Positions 1 to 8,762 of a DNA stretch of 64,000 nt are shown here, piece by piece. Below the pieces are notes generated by a model. It saw only the letters and a program-made list of their open reading frames with translations, was not told the origin of the DNA and did not search any database. Within the stretch, counting starts at the first letter, position 1. Every line of letters starts with the position of its first letter. Made by a program: the position numbers and the translations under genes. This DNA comes from Ewingella sp963519305 (GTDB lineage: Bacteria; Pseudomonadota; Gammaproteobacteria; Enterobacterales; Enterobacteriaceae). The stretch lies in contig CAUQMS010000022.1 in NCBI GenBank assembly GCA_963519305.1, positions 1 to 64,000 of the forward strand, written 5' to 3'.

Positions 1-9
1 CCCGGTCAG

Positions 10-68
10 TGGAGGCGCATTATAGGGAGTTCTCAGAAGGCCGCAACCCCTAAAATACAAATAAATTA
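10..68 (-). promoter_or_regulatory. rRNA operon P1-type promoter leaving the window
   Basis: Read on the minus strand, a TATAAT -10 box (19-24) is preceded by a 16-bp spacer and a TTGCGG -35 box (41-46). An A/T-rich tract like an UP element lies upstream (51-68). Downstream of the -10 is a GC-rich discriminator (GCGCCTCC) and a likely start near base 10. The layout and the sequence around the -10 closely resemble E. coli rrnB P1, and in E. coli rrnB follows murI in this same orientation. The ribosomal RNA genes themselves lie outside the window. Confidence 0.85.
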
Positions 69-98
69 CCGACCGGTGAATCTTTCATCAAAAGGTGC

Positions 99-980
99 TT
101 AAATCGGCAATTCCTGGATGCTTTTGAAGCCATATGCCTGCAAAACAGGCAGCAGGATTTCCGTCTCAGCCGTTGCTGCCATGCAATACGCCAGACTCTC
201 TATTTCAACACCCTCTTTCTTGGCTGGGATATTCTTATGCGTCGTTTCAATTAACCAATGCGCGCGACGTGCAATCGCTGATCCTGAATCAATCAGTCGC
301 GTTCCATCCGGTAATACCTGCGCCAGCTCCTCACTTAACAGCGGAAAATGGGTACAGCCGAGAACAACCGTGTCCGGTGGCTCTTGCATACGTAACCAGG
401 GCTGGAGGATTTTCTTCAATACTGGCAGAGATACCGCAGCACCATGCAGCTTCGCTTCGGCAATTTCCACCAGCTCGGCAGAACCCAACATGAGGATTTT
501 GCAATCCGTCGCAAATCGGGCAATGAGATCGTGAGTATAAGGACGCTGTACGGTTGCGCGCGTTGCCAACAGGCCAACTACCCCGTTACGCGTCAGTTTT
601 GCTGCAGGTTTGATAGCAGGAACAACGCCGACGACCGGGCAGGCGAATTTGGCACGCAGTGCAGGAAGGGAAACGGTGCTCGCGGTATTACAGGCAATAA
701 CAATAATAGAGAGGGGATGACGCGCTGCCACTGCGCTAACAATCTCGACCACGCGCTCGACAATAAATTCTTCGGACTTTTCGCCATAAGGGAAAGCCAC
801 GTTATCGAATGCATATATATAGTGAAGGTCCGGCAGCATCTGCCGGACTTCATGATAAACCGATAACCCGCCGACGCCGGAGTCAAACACCAGCACCGTC
901 GGGCGGTCAGGAATTATCGAGCTGTCAGAAGGTATAGCTTCCAGTGAGGTAGTATTCACGTCCTGGTGTTTCGTAGCCAT
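99..980 (-). CDS. murI: Glutamate racemase
   Basis: The enzyme interconverts L- and D-glutamate in the cytoplasm and supplies D-Glu for peptidoglycan. The 293-residue product has the N-terminal FDSGVGGLSV motif, the first catalytic cysteine in VIACNTASTVS and the second in VVLGCTHFPLL, as in two-cysteine cofactor-independent racemases. I chose the ATG at 980 (MATKHQD) rather than the ATG 12 bases upstream because it matches the E. coli start. The gene begins inside the 3' end of btuB: the overlap is 56 bp, the same as the overlap described in E. coli. The two genes read in the same direction, towards an rRNA promoter. Confidence 0.97.
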   Translation of the reverse strand: MATKHQDVNTTSLEAIPSDSSIIPDRPTVLVFDSGVGGLSVYHEVRQMLPDLHYIYAFDNVAFPYGEKSEEFIVERVVEIVSAVAARHPLSIIVIACNTASTVSLPALRAKFACPVVGVVPAIKPAAKLTRNGVVGLLATRATVQRPYTHDLIARFATDCKILMLGSAELVEIAEAKLHGAAVSLPVLKKILQPWLRMQEPPDTVVLGCTHFPLLSEELAQVLPDGTRLIDSGSAIARRAHWLIETTHKNIPAKKEGVEIESLAYCMAATAETEILLPVLQAYGFKSIQELPI

Positions 981-2805
981 AAACCGTCTCATAATCTTTA
1001 TCTAAGAGGTTGGCAATTCTACCACGAACGGTCAGATGTGACGTCACAGGATATGACACCGCCAGATCCCAAAGACTGACTCCACCGAGTTTTACATTCT
1101 CGTTGGTATTAAAGTCCGTATCATAACGCTCACCCAGATATTGATAATTGATCGACCAGTCTAAATCAGCCACCGTCCAGTCCAGCTGATATTTCGCCTG
1201 CTGTTTGGCACGACGCAATAAGATCTCGTTGGTCTCAGCATTACGCGGATCTAAATATTCCAGTGTGATGCCGTGATGCAGAGGACCGGTGTCAAAGTTA
1301 CCCGTCCATTCAACGCCTTTAATCGTGGCCTTATCGACGTTGTAATAGCCTTGCTCCTGATTGTAGTAACTGATCATCTGATCGATGTCGTTACGATAGG
1401 CGGACAAACGCCAGCTCAGCGGACCGGTCAGACCTTCCAGTCCACCTTCCCACTCTTTACTCTCTTCTGGCTTCAGGTCAGGGTTACCGCCAAAGCTGCC
1501 ATAGAGTTGCCCCAGATTCGGTGCTTTGAACGCCGTACCGTAGGAAGCGATGACGCGGTAGCCGTCGATGAACTCCCACGCTGCGCTGCTTTGCCAGGTG
1601 CCGTGCGAACCAAACTGAGAGTTATCATCATTACGCACGGCACCTTCGAGCGTAAAATCACTGACCTTCTGCTGGGCCGTAACATACACGCCGGTGTTGT
1701 GCTGAGTATAACCATCAGTAATGTAGTTAGTGCCCGGCTGGGTACTGAGTTCCTGCCAGTCTGCCCCCGCGCTCACGGCACCCTGCCCAACCTGAAAGGT
1801 GTTACCCCATTGCAGGTTGTACTGGTCAGAATCATCAAGGGTGGCAGAAGCGGAATATGGGCCGTATTTCGGATCGTAGTTATAGTCTTTGGTATTGCTA
1901 TAACTACCGCTGAACTGGGTCGAGTAAATCCCCTGCTGAAAACGTAATCCGGTGTCATACGTGCGGCTATATAACCGACGCGTATCCGGCAGGGCATCAG
2001 GATGCGCCGGATCAGCGTAACTGTAAGTGCCGTCATAAGCAGTACGGTTATCAAAACCGTATGCGCGGGCAAAACCGCTGAACTGTTCATTGAAGTGATG
2101 CTCAAGGCCGGCCCAGAGGGTTTTACTCATAAAACCATCGCGGTCTGGCTGGCGCGGGTCGCCATAATTGTCCGGCAAGTTAGCTACGACGTCAGTGCCT
2201 TTAGTGTAAGTATAGTTACCGGCCACCGTTGCGACTGTGTTTTCTCCTAGTTTCTGCTGGGTAGAACCGCCATAGGTTTGGTAACCATTAGAGCCGATAC
2301 CTGTCGTTAGCGTGGTACCCAGCTTATCGCGGGTGGTAATAATGTTAACCACACCACCGATGGCATCAGAGCCATACACAGCCGAACGGGGCCCGCGAAT
2401 AAACTCAATGCGCTGCACCAGAGAAATCGGGATTTGGCTAAGATCGACAGAACCAGAGACGCCGGCCTGATTTAAACGCACGCCATCCATCAGCACTAAT
2501 GTGTGGCTGGAGTTGGTGCCGCGAACGAATAAAGAACTTTGCTGCCCCATTCCGCCATTCTGTGCAATATCCACACCCGGTAAGCGACGTAAGACATCCA
2601 CCACCGATGTGGACTGCCAGCGGTCAATATCATCACGGGTGACAATATCCATTGGTGCTAATACGGATGACACCGGCTGCGGGAAGCGGTTGGCGGTAAC
2701 CACGAGGTCGTCGCTGTTATCCGAAGAAGAGGTACTGTCTTGCGCCCACCCTGAAAAAGCTGTGACAGATAATACCGCCAGCAGCGCGTGCTTTTTAATT
2801 GTCAT
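925..2805 (-). CDS. btuB: Outer-membrane cobalamin receptor BtuB
   Basis: TonB-dependent outer-membrane transporter for vitamin B12. The 626-residue precursor starts with a typical signal peptide (MTIKKHALLAVLSVTAFSGWA). It continues with the TonB box DDLVVTANR, a plug domain with an IEFIRGPRSAVYGSDAIGGVVNI stretch, and a beta-barrel ending in the C-terminal Phe of YYLTGSYTF expected for BamA-assembled barrels. The ATG at 2805 is preferred over one 45 bases upstream, which would put unrelated residues before the signal peptide. A cobalamin riboswitch precedes it, so expression should fall when B12 is plentiful. The 3' end overlaps murI. Confidence 0.97.
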   Translation of the reverse strand: MTIKKHALLAVLSVTAFSGWAQDSTSSSDNSDDLVVTANRFPQPVSSVLAPMDIVTRDDIDRWQSTSVVDVLRRLPGVDIAQNGGMGQQSSLFVRGTNSSHTLVLMDGVRLNQAGVSGSVDLSQIPISLVQRIEFIRGPRSAVYGSDAIGGVVNIITTRDKLGTTLTTGIGSNGYQTYGGSTQQKLGENTVATVAGNYTYTKGTDVVANLPDNYGDPRQPDRDGFMSKTLWAGLEHHFNEQFSGFARAYGFDNRTAYDGTYSYADPAHPDALPDTRRLYSRTYDTGLRFQQGIYSTQFSGSYSNTKDYNYDPKYGPYSASATLDDSDQYNLQWGNTFQVGQGAVSAGADWQELSTQPGTNYITDGYTQHNTGVYVTAQQKVSDFTLEGAVRNDDNSQFGSHGTWQSSAAWEFIDGYRVIASYGTAFKAPNLGQLYGSFGGNPDLKPEESKEWEGGLEGLTGPLSWRLSAYRNDIDQMISYYNQEQGYYNVDKATIKGVEWTGNFDTGPLHHGITLEYLDPRNAETNEILLRRAKQQAKYQLDWTVADLDWSINYQYLGERYDTDFNTNENVKLGGVSLWDLAVSYPVTSHLTVRGRIANLLDKDYETVYGYETPGREYYLTGSYTF

Positions 2806-2884
2806 GAATCGAGCATCCAAACTTAATTGGCGGATGCCGCAGAAAAACACCGGCGTTTTCGCGACGACAGTGAAGTTGCGACGT

Positions 2885-3105
2885 AATATCGGCAGGTTTT
2901 CGGACTTAGGATTTGTTGGTTATCAAAGAAAGAAATAATAAACCGCCACCGGGCGATGACTTCCCATCTCTTCTTTTCTCTCCCTTATAAATAAAGAATA
3001 AGAAGAAGACAGTGTCTGCAAAATGAATGTGCTATCGCCGTGCTTTCCCCATACCGCTGCGCGCCAGTTCCGGATTCACACCGGATTCCCTTTTAACTCA
3101 GTTAT
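2885..3105 (-). promoter_or_regulatory. Cobalamin riboswitch in the btuB leader
   Basis: The 465-bp space between btuB and trmA holds a cobalamin riboswitch on the minus strand. Its 5' element is seen as AAAAGGGAATCCGGTGTGAA (near 3077-3096) followed by CCGGAACTGGCGC and GCAGCGGT. The 3' B12 box reads AAGTCCGAAAACCTGCC (about 2891-2907). Both are hallmarks of the adenosylcobalamin aptamer that controls btuB. The B12 box is about 85 nt upstream of the btuB start, consistent with control of translation initiation. The rest of the space (3106-3270) must hold the trmA promoter. Confidence 0.93.
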
Positions 3106-3270
3106 TGAGGCCGAATGGCATCCTACGATCAACCCGTTTGGAAATCCAGACATCCATCGTAGAGAACGTCCTTTCCCCCGGAAATGACGACAAGACTGGA
3201 CATACCGGGGACATTCCCTAAAATCCCCCGCAAAGTTCGCCCATTTATTCCCTGCCAGACGAGAAAACCG

Positions 3271-4371
3271 ATGACGCCTGAAAACCTGCCCATTGAACAG
3301 TACGACGACCAGCTGGCGGAAAAGACCGCACGTCTCACGGCGATGATGTCGCCTTTTAATGCGCCGCAGCCTGACGTTTTCCGTTCGCCAGTCAGCCATT
3401 ACCGTATGCGCGCCGAGTTCCGCGTCTGGCATGACGAAGGCGATCTGTACCACATCATGTTTGATCAACAGACCAAAGCCCGCGTGCGGGTGGACCAGTT
3501 CCCTGCTGCCAGCGAGATCATCAACCGTCTGATGCCGGCCCTTATCGCCGCCATCAAACAAGACCCCGCCCTGCGCCGTAAAATCTTCCAGATTGATTAT
3601 CTGTCTACTCGCAGCGGCAAAGTGATCGCGTCACTGCTTTACCACCGTAAGCTGGACGACGAGTGGACGCAGGCCGCAATGCTACTGCGCGACCAACTGC
3701 GTGAGCAGGGTTTTGATATTCAGCTGATTGGCCGTGCGTCCAAAACCAAAATCATGCTGGATCAGGACTATATCGATGAAGTTTTACCGGTCGCTGGCCG
3801 CGACATGATTTACCGTCAGGTAGAAAACAGCTTCACCCAGCCAAATGCCGAAATGAATATTCAAATGCTGGAGTGGGCGCTGGACGTGACCGAAGGGTCA
3901 ACCGGTGATTTGCTGGAGCTCTACTGCGGTAACGGCAACTTCTCGCTGGCACTGGCACGCAACTTTAACCGCGTGCTGGCAACAGAAATCGCCAAGCCGT
4001 CAGTCGCTGCCGCGCAGTACAACATCGCAGCTAACCACATCGACAATGTGCAGATTATCCGCATGGCCGCCGAAGATTTCACTCAGGCGATGAACGGCGT
4101 GCGCGAGTTCCGCCGTCTGAAAGACATTGAACTGACCGCCTACAACTGCAACACGATCTTTGTCGATCCACCGCGCAGCGGGCTGGATGAAGATACGGTG
4201 AAAATGGTGCAGGGTTACGACCGCATCCTTTATATTTCCTGTAACCCTGAAACGCTGAGCGCCAATCTCGAAACGCTGAGCCAGACACACCGTCTGACTA
4301 AGCTCGCACTTTTCGATCAGTTCCCGTACACGCACCATATGGAATGTGGCGTATTACTGGAAAAAATCTGA
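3271..4371 (+). CDS. trmA: tRNA (uracil-5-)-methyltransferase TrmA
   Basis: S-adenosylmethionine-dependent enzyme that makes 5-methyluridine at position 54 of the tRNA T-loop. At 366 residues it has the same length as E. coli TrmA and starts with MTPENLPIEQY. An upstream in-frame ATG (3184) would add 29 residues without homology, so 3271 was chosen. The SAM-binding motif is LLELYCGNGNFSLALA, the motif IFVDPPRSGLD follows, and the catalytic cysteine is in ILYISCNPETL. Transcribed away from btuB and closed by a strong hairpin. Confidence 0.97.
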   Translation: MTPENLPIEQYDDQLAEKTARLTAMMSPFNAPQPDVFRSPVSHYRMRAEFRVWHDEGDLYHIMFDQQTKARVRVDQFPAASEIINRLMPALIAAIKQDPALRRKIFQIDYLSTRSGKVIASLLYHRKLDDEWTQAAMLLRDQLREQGFDIQLIGRASKTKIMLDQDYIDEVLPVAGRDMIYRQVENSFTQPNAEMNIQMLEWALDVTEGSTGDLLELYCGNGNFSLALARNFNRVLATEIAKPSVAAAQYNIAANHIDNVQIIRMAAEDFTQAMNGVREFRRLKDIELTAYNCNTIFVDPPRSGLDEDTVKMVQGYDRILYISCNPETLSANLETLSQTHRLTKLALFDQFPYTHHMECGVLLEKI

Positions 4372-4390
4372 CCGGTTGATACTGAACTTT

Positions 4391-4425
4391 AATAAAAATG
4401 GGCACCCGGCGTGCCCATTTTTATT
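4391..4425. terminator. Bidirectional terminator, trmA / GH105 gene
   Basis: An inverted repeat (AATAAAAATGGGCAC, 5-nt loop, then its complement) is flanked by A- and T-rich tails on both sides. It can end trmA on the plus strand and the pectin-sugar operon on the minus strand. Confidence 0.9.
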
Positions 4426-4448
4426 AAGTAGATCTCCCCCTCTGCTTT

Positions 4449-5588
4449 TTACAGATACACCCGCAAATACTCTGACAGACACAAAATCGCCATTGCCTGC
4501 CCGTAAGGCATAGACGTGAGCGCAATTTGACGATAGAAATCCAGATCTTTACCCATCGCCGTGCCGAAAGAGGTTTGCGTCAGTTCGCCCGCCGGATTGA
4601 TATGCTTAATCACGCCCCGTATGGCTTTCTCCGCCACCGGTGCATAAGACGCATCGATATAGCGCTTGCGCACCGCTTTCAACATTCCGTAGGCGAAACC
4701 GGCCGTCGCAGAGCTTTCGAGATAAGAGTGCGGGTCATCGAGCAACGTATGCCACAGACCGCTTGTATCCTGGCACTTCGCCAGTGCCGCCACCTGACTC
4801 TCCAGCACCTGCAATAAATAACGGCGGGTGGCGTTATTCTCAGGTAAATCGACCAGTTCGAGGAATTCCGGGATAGCGATCGTCAGCCAGCTGTTGCCGC
4901 GGGCCCAGCGGGCATGGGCAAAGTTATGATGACCGTCGAACGTCCAGCCGTGGAACCACAATCCGGTTTCCCGGTCCATCAGATATTGCACATGTACCAG
5001 AAACTGATAGGTCGCTTCTTCAATGTATTCAGGTTTATCCAGCAGCTTGCCGATTTTCGCCAACGGCAGGACGCTCATCATCAGGGTGTCATCCCACATT
5101 TGCTGATGGTTTTCATTGTTGTAAACAATGTGCTGCATCGCGCCTTTATCGGTGCGTGGCATCTCGTACATCACCCACTCCGCCCAGCGCTCCAGATAAG
5201 GCCGCCATAACGGATTGCCCGTTTCTTCGTAGCGGTAAGCCAGCGTCAGGAACGGACTCATGGTATTTACGTTCTTCGTCGGTGTGCCTTCTGCCAGCCG
5301 CGCAATGAACCAGTCATCAATGATGGCGCGCATCTGCCCGTCGCCGGTCTGCTGGTAATACTGATAAATCCCGTACAGGCCGATGCCATGTGTCCATTCC
5401 CAGCCCGCCCAGCCTTTGGTATCAATCACCCGGCCATCATCAAGACGCAAAAGAAACTCACCGGTTTTATCTTCGATATTCACCAGATTATCAGTCACTT
5501 TGCGGATCAGCCCCTGCAACTCGCTGCGAGAAATAAAATGCTCAGGCTGTCTCAGTAATGCGCTGTGTTTCACTTCAAAAACGTGCAT
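4449..5588 (-). CDS. GH105 unsaturated rhamnogalacturonyl hydrolase (RhiN/YteR-like)
   Basis: Glycoside hydrolase family 105 enzyme of 379 residues with no signal peptide, so cytoplasmic. The family hydrates the 4,5-unsaturated uronic acid at the non-reducing end of lyase-produced rhamnogalacturonan or related disaccharides and so releases the sugar. Seen in the sequence are KGWAGWEWTHGIGLYG near residues 58-73, QMWDDTLMMSVLPLAK with the expected catalytic Asp (about D167), and the WFHGW..HH..ARWARGNSWL signature (211-235). An AAGGAG ribosome site precedes the ATG. It is the second gene of a pair, 15 bp after a GPH transporter. The specific substrate (rhamnogalacturonan versus another unsaturated uronide) is inference. 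Confidence 0.88.
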   Translation of the reverse strand: MHVFEVKHSALLRQPEHFISRSELQGLIRKVTDNLVNIEDKTGEFLLRLDDGRVIDTKGWAGWEWTHGIGLYGIYQYYQQTGDGQMRAIIDDWFIARLAEGTPTKNVNTMSPFLTLAYRYEETGNPLWRPYLERWAEWVMYEMPRTDKGAMQHIVYNNENHQQMWDDTLMMSVLPLAKIGKLLDKPEYIEEATYQFLVHVQYLMDRETGLWFHGWTFDGHHNFAHARWARGNSWLTIAIPEFLELVDLPENNATRRYLLQVLESQVAALAKCQDTSGLWHTLLDDPHSYLESSATAGFAYGMLKAVRKRYIDASYAPVAEKAIRGVIKHINPAGELTQTSFGTAMGKDLDFYRQIALTSMPYGQAMAILCLSEYLRVYL

Positions 5589-5603
5589 ACATTTCTCCTT
5601 GAA

Positions 5604-7199
5604 TTATAAACGGTGGCCGGACTGCTGAACCGACAAATCGGCAGCAGTTTCACGGGTCAATTTTTGCGGTGGCGGATTGTGGCGATGCAAATAGCCAATA
5701 TTGTTATTGCCCCACAGCGATTCGTATTTCATCCCCGTCAGCACTTCAACTGTGGCGCGATCTTGTGGTGTGATCTGCTCAGGAACGATGCGGTTGGCGT
5801 CGCGCATCTTCTGTGTTTCCCGGGTCAGTACGCCGTGGGTTTTCAGATTGAGGCGAAAATAGAGGGAAATAACGAAGCCCATGGTCAGCATCACCAGCGA
5901 GCCTATCGTCAGCACACCCAGAATCGTGTGGCCTACCGACGGCAGTTGTTCGGTTTTGCCTGAAACAAAACCAGCCAGTTGCAAAATAATCCCCACCAGC
6001 ATGACGGCACCGGCCTGCGATGCTTTACGCGTGAGCGTCATGACACCCGCGAAGATCCCCTCGCGGCGCTGACCCGTGATGGTTTCATCCACGTCCGCAA
6101 TGTAGGTATAGATGTTCCACGGCACATAGTTGATACCACCGCGCCCGAGGCCAGCCAGTGCTGAAATCAGTAACAGCAGCGACATAGAATCGCTCATGTT
6201 GGTGAAATAGAGGATGCCGTAGGAGATCACCGCCAGGGCAAAAAGCGTCACCGCCAGCCGGTAAGAGGGGGCCGGCCCGAAGCGGATACAGAGCGGGATC
6301 ATGGCAATAACCGCCACAAATTGCAGAATAGCCATCATGCCCATCAGGTTCGAAGCCACGGTGGCGCTTTGCATCAGTACGAACACCACGTAATACGTAA
6401 ATACCGCGTTGAAGACATCCTGAGCAATATAGCCGCCAAGATACAAGCCGAGATGCTGACGGAAAATTTTGATACGCAGTGTTGAAGAGAGTTCCACTTT
6501 CAGGCGTTTCAGGCTTTGTGCCAGCGTCAGCTGCTGGCGTTCCCGCTCAATCTTCAGCATAGCTTCGGACTTAAGCGCTTCCGGGCGCTCCCAGGTGAAG
6601 AAATACACCATCGTCAGCACCAGCGCGCATATCACAGAGAACACCAGGCTCGAGTAGAAAAAGGAAATCGGATTATCCTTTCCGAGGTGCGAAAGCAGAA
6701 TACCCGGCAGGAACGCGGCCAGAATCGCTGACAGCTGGGCCAGGGCGATACGGGCGCCGGAGAATTTGGTCTTCTGTTTGAAATCGTCGGTCATTTCCGG
6801 CACCAGCGTTTCATAAGGCACCAGGATCATCGTGTAGACGATATCGAACAGCAGATAGGTCAGCAGATAGTAGACGTACCCCATATCGCCGACCCACATA
6901 AAGCTGTAGCTAAAGACGCAGGGAATACCGAGGAGGATGAAGAACTTGCGACGACCAAAGCGCTTACCGAGCCAGGTTCCACCAAAGTTATCGGTGAGGT
7001 AACCCATCAGCGGGCTGAGGACGGCATCCGCCACGCGGGCAGTGGCGAAAATAAAGGTCGCCTCGATGGGGCTCAGGCCACAAAACGTCGTGTAGAAATA
7101 GAGCAGCCAGGCCGCCGTCAGCGCCGTGGTGCCAGCGCCGAGAAAATCCCCGGAGCCGTAGGCCAGATAATTCAGTAATCCGATTTTCCGTGTTTTCAT
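5604..7199 (-). CDS. GPH-family sugar:cation symporter for pectin-derived oligosaccharides
   Basis: Inner-membrane transporter of about 531 residues with some 12 hydrophobic segments and the glycoside-pentoside-hexuronide family pattern (DAVLSPLMGYLTDN, GKRFGRRKFFILLG, then VPYETLVPEMTDD). Its best-known relatives are the oligogalacturonide/rhamnogalacturonide carriers of soft-rot bacteria (TogT and RhiT types). The start at 7199 (MKTRKIGLLNYL) lies about 10 nt after AGGGG; ATGs at 7208 and 7271 are alternatives. It is co-transcribed with the GH105 hydrolase, which fits import followed by cytoplasmic cleavage. No lyase gene is in the window, so the polymer must be cut elsewhere. Confidence 0.85.
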   Translation of the reverse strand: MKTRKIGLLNYLAYGSGDFLGAGTTALTAAWLLYFYTTFCGLSPIEATFIFATARVADAVLSPLMGYLTDNFGGTWLGKRFGRRKFFILLGIPCVFSYSFMWVGDMGYVYYLLTYLLFDIVYTMILVPYETLVPEMTDDFKQKTKFSGARIALAQLSAILAAFLPGILLSHLGKDNPISFFYSSLVFSVICALVLTMVYFFTWERPEALKSEAMLKIERERQQLTLAQSLKRLKVELSSTLRIKIFRQHLGLYLGGYIAQDVFNAVFTYYVVFVLMQSATVASNLMGMMAILQFVAVIAMIPLCIRFGPAPSYRLAVTLFALAVISYGILYFTNMSDSMSLLLLISALAGLGRGGINYVPWNIYTYIADVDETITGQRREGIFAGVMTLTRKASQAGAVMLVGIILQLAGFVSGKTEQLPSVGHTILGVLTIGSLVMLTMGFVISLYFRLNLKTHGVLTRETQKMRDANRIVPEQITPQDRATVEVLTGMKYESLWGNNNIGYLHRHNPPPQKLTRETAADLSVQQSGHRL

Positions 7200-7394
7200 T
7201 GCCGTCATGCCCCTGATTGAATCACCGTTACGCGTTGGCAGAATGCACACAGCCCACGGCCGGTCCGCCATGATTCAAATTAACGAGGGGTAGCAATGAA
7301 AACCTTTGTGGTTTTGCCACCCGTAATGACTTTATGGCAAAAAAACGAAGATGTGGACGATCAACGTCTAACTATTGAACGATGGTTCTATTTT

Positions 7395-7413
7395 AATGAA
7401 ACGATAGTTCATT
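7395..7413. promoter_or_regulatory. Candidate KdgR operator upstream of the transporter-GH105 pair
   Basis: The 19-bp imperfect palindrome AATGAAACGATAGTTCATT matches the pattern of KdgR boxes (AATRAAA...GTTTCATT), the repressor sites of pectin-catabolism genes in Enterobacterales. It sits about 200 bp upstream of the transporter start, inside a 339-bp gap (7200-7538) that otherwise holds the leader and the yijD terminator. The match is seen; binding is inference. Confidence 0.65.
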
Positions 7414-7459
7414 AATAAACATCCGGCAGGCAATGATGACATGTCAGTTTAACGGCAAT

Positions 7460-7486
7460 AAAAAGGGCAACCCGCAGGCTGCCCTT
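7460..7486 (-). terminator. Terminator after fabR-yijD
   Basis: On the minus strand AAGGGCAGCC, a 4-nt loop (TGCG) and GGTTGCCCTT form a 10-bp stem with one G-U wobble, followed by a T-run. It lies just downstream of the yijD stop codon. Confidence 0.88.
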
Positions 7487-7538
7487 GTGATGCTTTCCGC
7501 TAACGCTTTTGAGTCAGCGACAGCGCAGGAAGATTCAA

Positions 7539-7898
7539 TCAAATACTTTGCGATTTACGCTTCTTCAGTTTGATACCCACCCAGAAAACCAGCACGACGC
7601 AAATCACCGACGGCAGGAAGTTGGATCCGATTTGCGGATACTCAGCCCGCACAATCGTGCTGTAAAGCAGCATCCCCAGCAGGAAACAGAGCGCAGACAA
7701 TGTCGGCAAGCCTTTGGGCATCTCACCTTTGTGGTAACGCAGGTGCAGGCAATATACGGCCAGCACCAGTGCAATGATTGGGAAAATAGAGAAAGCAACA
7801 ACGGAGCTAAACAGCGCGTCGAACGTGCCGCTGATCGACAGTCCGGAAATCAAAGCCAGGACCAGGGTGCCATTATCCTGGTTCGGTTGTTCGGTCAT
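7539..7898 (-). CDS. yijD: Conserved inner-membrane protein YijD (DUF1422)
   Basis: A 119-residue protein with about four hydrophobic segments (near residues 12-26, 30-50, 66-84 and 94-109) and a basic tail KKRKSQS. Length and position downstream of fabR match E. coli YijD, whose function is not established. Its start lies within the fabR 3' end (26-bp overlap), which indicates translational coupling in a fabR-yijD operon. A terminator follows. Function unknown; a link to membrane lipid control is only suggested by the partner gene. Confidence 0.93.
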   Translation of the reverse strand: MTEQPNQDNGTLVLALISGLSISGTFDALFSSVVAFSIFPIIALVLAVYCLHLRYHKGEMPKGLPTLSALCFLLGMLLYSTIVRAEYPQIGSNFLPSVICVVLVFWVGIKLKKRKSQSI

Positions 7899-8550
7899 TT
7901 TCTGTACCTCTGGGCTTATTGATTGGAGACACCGCCGTTCTTTCCTGCTGACGGCGGTACCAGTAATACGCGCCTTTAGAAATCATCCGCAACTGGAGCA
8001 CCAGCCTTTCCTCCAGCTGACGTCGCTGAGCAATGTCCACATCCAGCGCTTCGGCACCGGCGTTGAACACGATGATCACCATGGCTTCTGCCTGCGCTTC
8101 GGTAAAACTGCGCGGCATATGGTTTTCGAGTTGCAAATAGTCAGCAAGTTCCGCAATGAAGTGCTGAATTTCACGGGCGACCGCGGCACGGAAGGCCGAA
8201 GAAGTGCCGGAACGCTCACGTAACAGCAGGCGGAAGGCATTGGGGTTATTGCCAATGAACTCCATAAAAGTGGAAACAGAAGTGCGGATCACGCTGCCGC
8301 CTTTGGCAATACGCTGGCGCGCCTGACGCATCAGTTGACGAAGCATTAACCCGCTCTCATCTACCATTGTCAGACCGAGTTCATCGACGTCACGGAAATG
8401 CCGGTAAAATGAGGTCGGCGCGATCCCGGCCTCGCGGGACACCTCACGCAAACTCAAGCTGGCAAAGCTGCGTTCGGCACTGAGTTGGCTGAACGCCGCC
8501 TCAATCAGTGAGCGACGCGTTCGCTCTTTTTGTTGTGCTCTTACGCCCAT
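7873..8550 (-). CDS. fabR: TetR-family repressor FabR of unsaturated fatty acid synthesis
   Basis: In E. coli, FabR represses fabA and fabB in response to the unsaturated/saturated acyl balance. This 225-residue protein starts MGVRAQQKERTRRSL. A TetR helix-turn-helix (LREVSREAGIAPTSFYRHFRDVDEL) lies near residues 35-60, then a helical ligand domain almost identical in wording to the E. coli protein. The C-terminal tail after WYRRQQ is divergent and about ten residues longer than in E. coli. The ATG at 8550 was chosen over 8559 because it matches the known start. Divergent from sthA, operon with yijD. Confidence 0.96.
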   Translation of the reverse strand: MGVRAQQKERTRRSLIEAAFSQLSAERSFASLSLREVSREAGIAPTSFYRHFRDVDELGLTMVDESGLMLRQLMRQARQRIAKGGSVIRTSVSTFMEFIGNNPNAFRLLLRERSGTSSAFRAAVAREIQHFIAELADYLQLENHMPRSFTEAQAEAMVIIVFNAGAEALDVDIAQRRQLEERLVLQLRMISKGAYYWYRRQQERTAVSPINKPRGTENDRTTEPG

Positions 8551-8762
8551 AACCTTCATACGGAGTCTTTTCTTCTTATTAGCTGTTAGCCCAATGCCAT
8601 TTCACTATACCAAAGTTTTTGATCGGCTGAGGTAAAGAAACTACAGCATAAAATGGGTCAGAATGTTGCGGTTTTCCCACGATTTGACAACTGCGTGTAG
8701 GGGAAACCGGACTAATATGTTACTTTCTCGTTGTTATTTTGTATAAAAATAGGTTTCGAACC

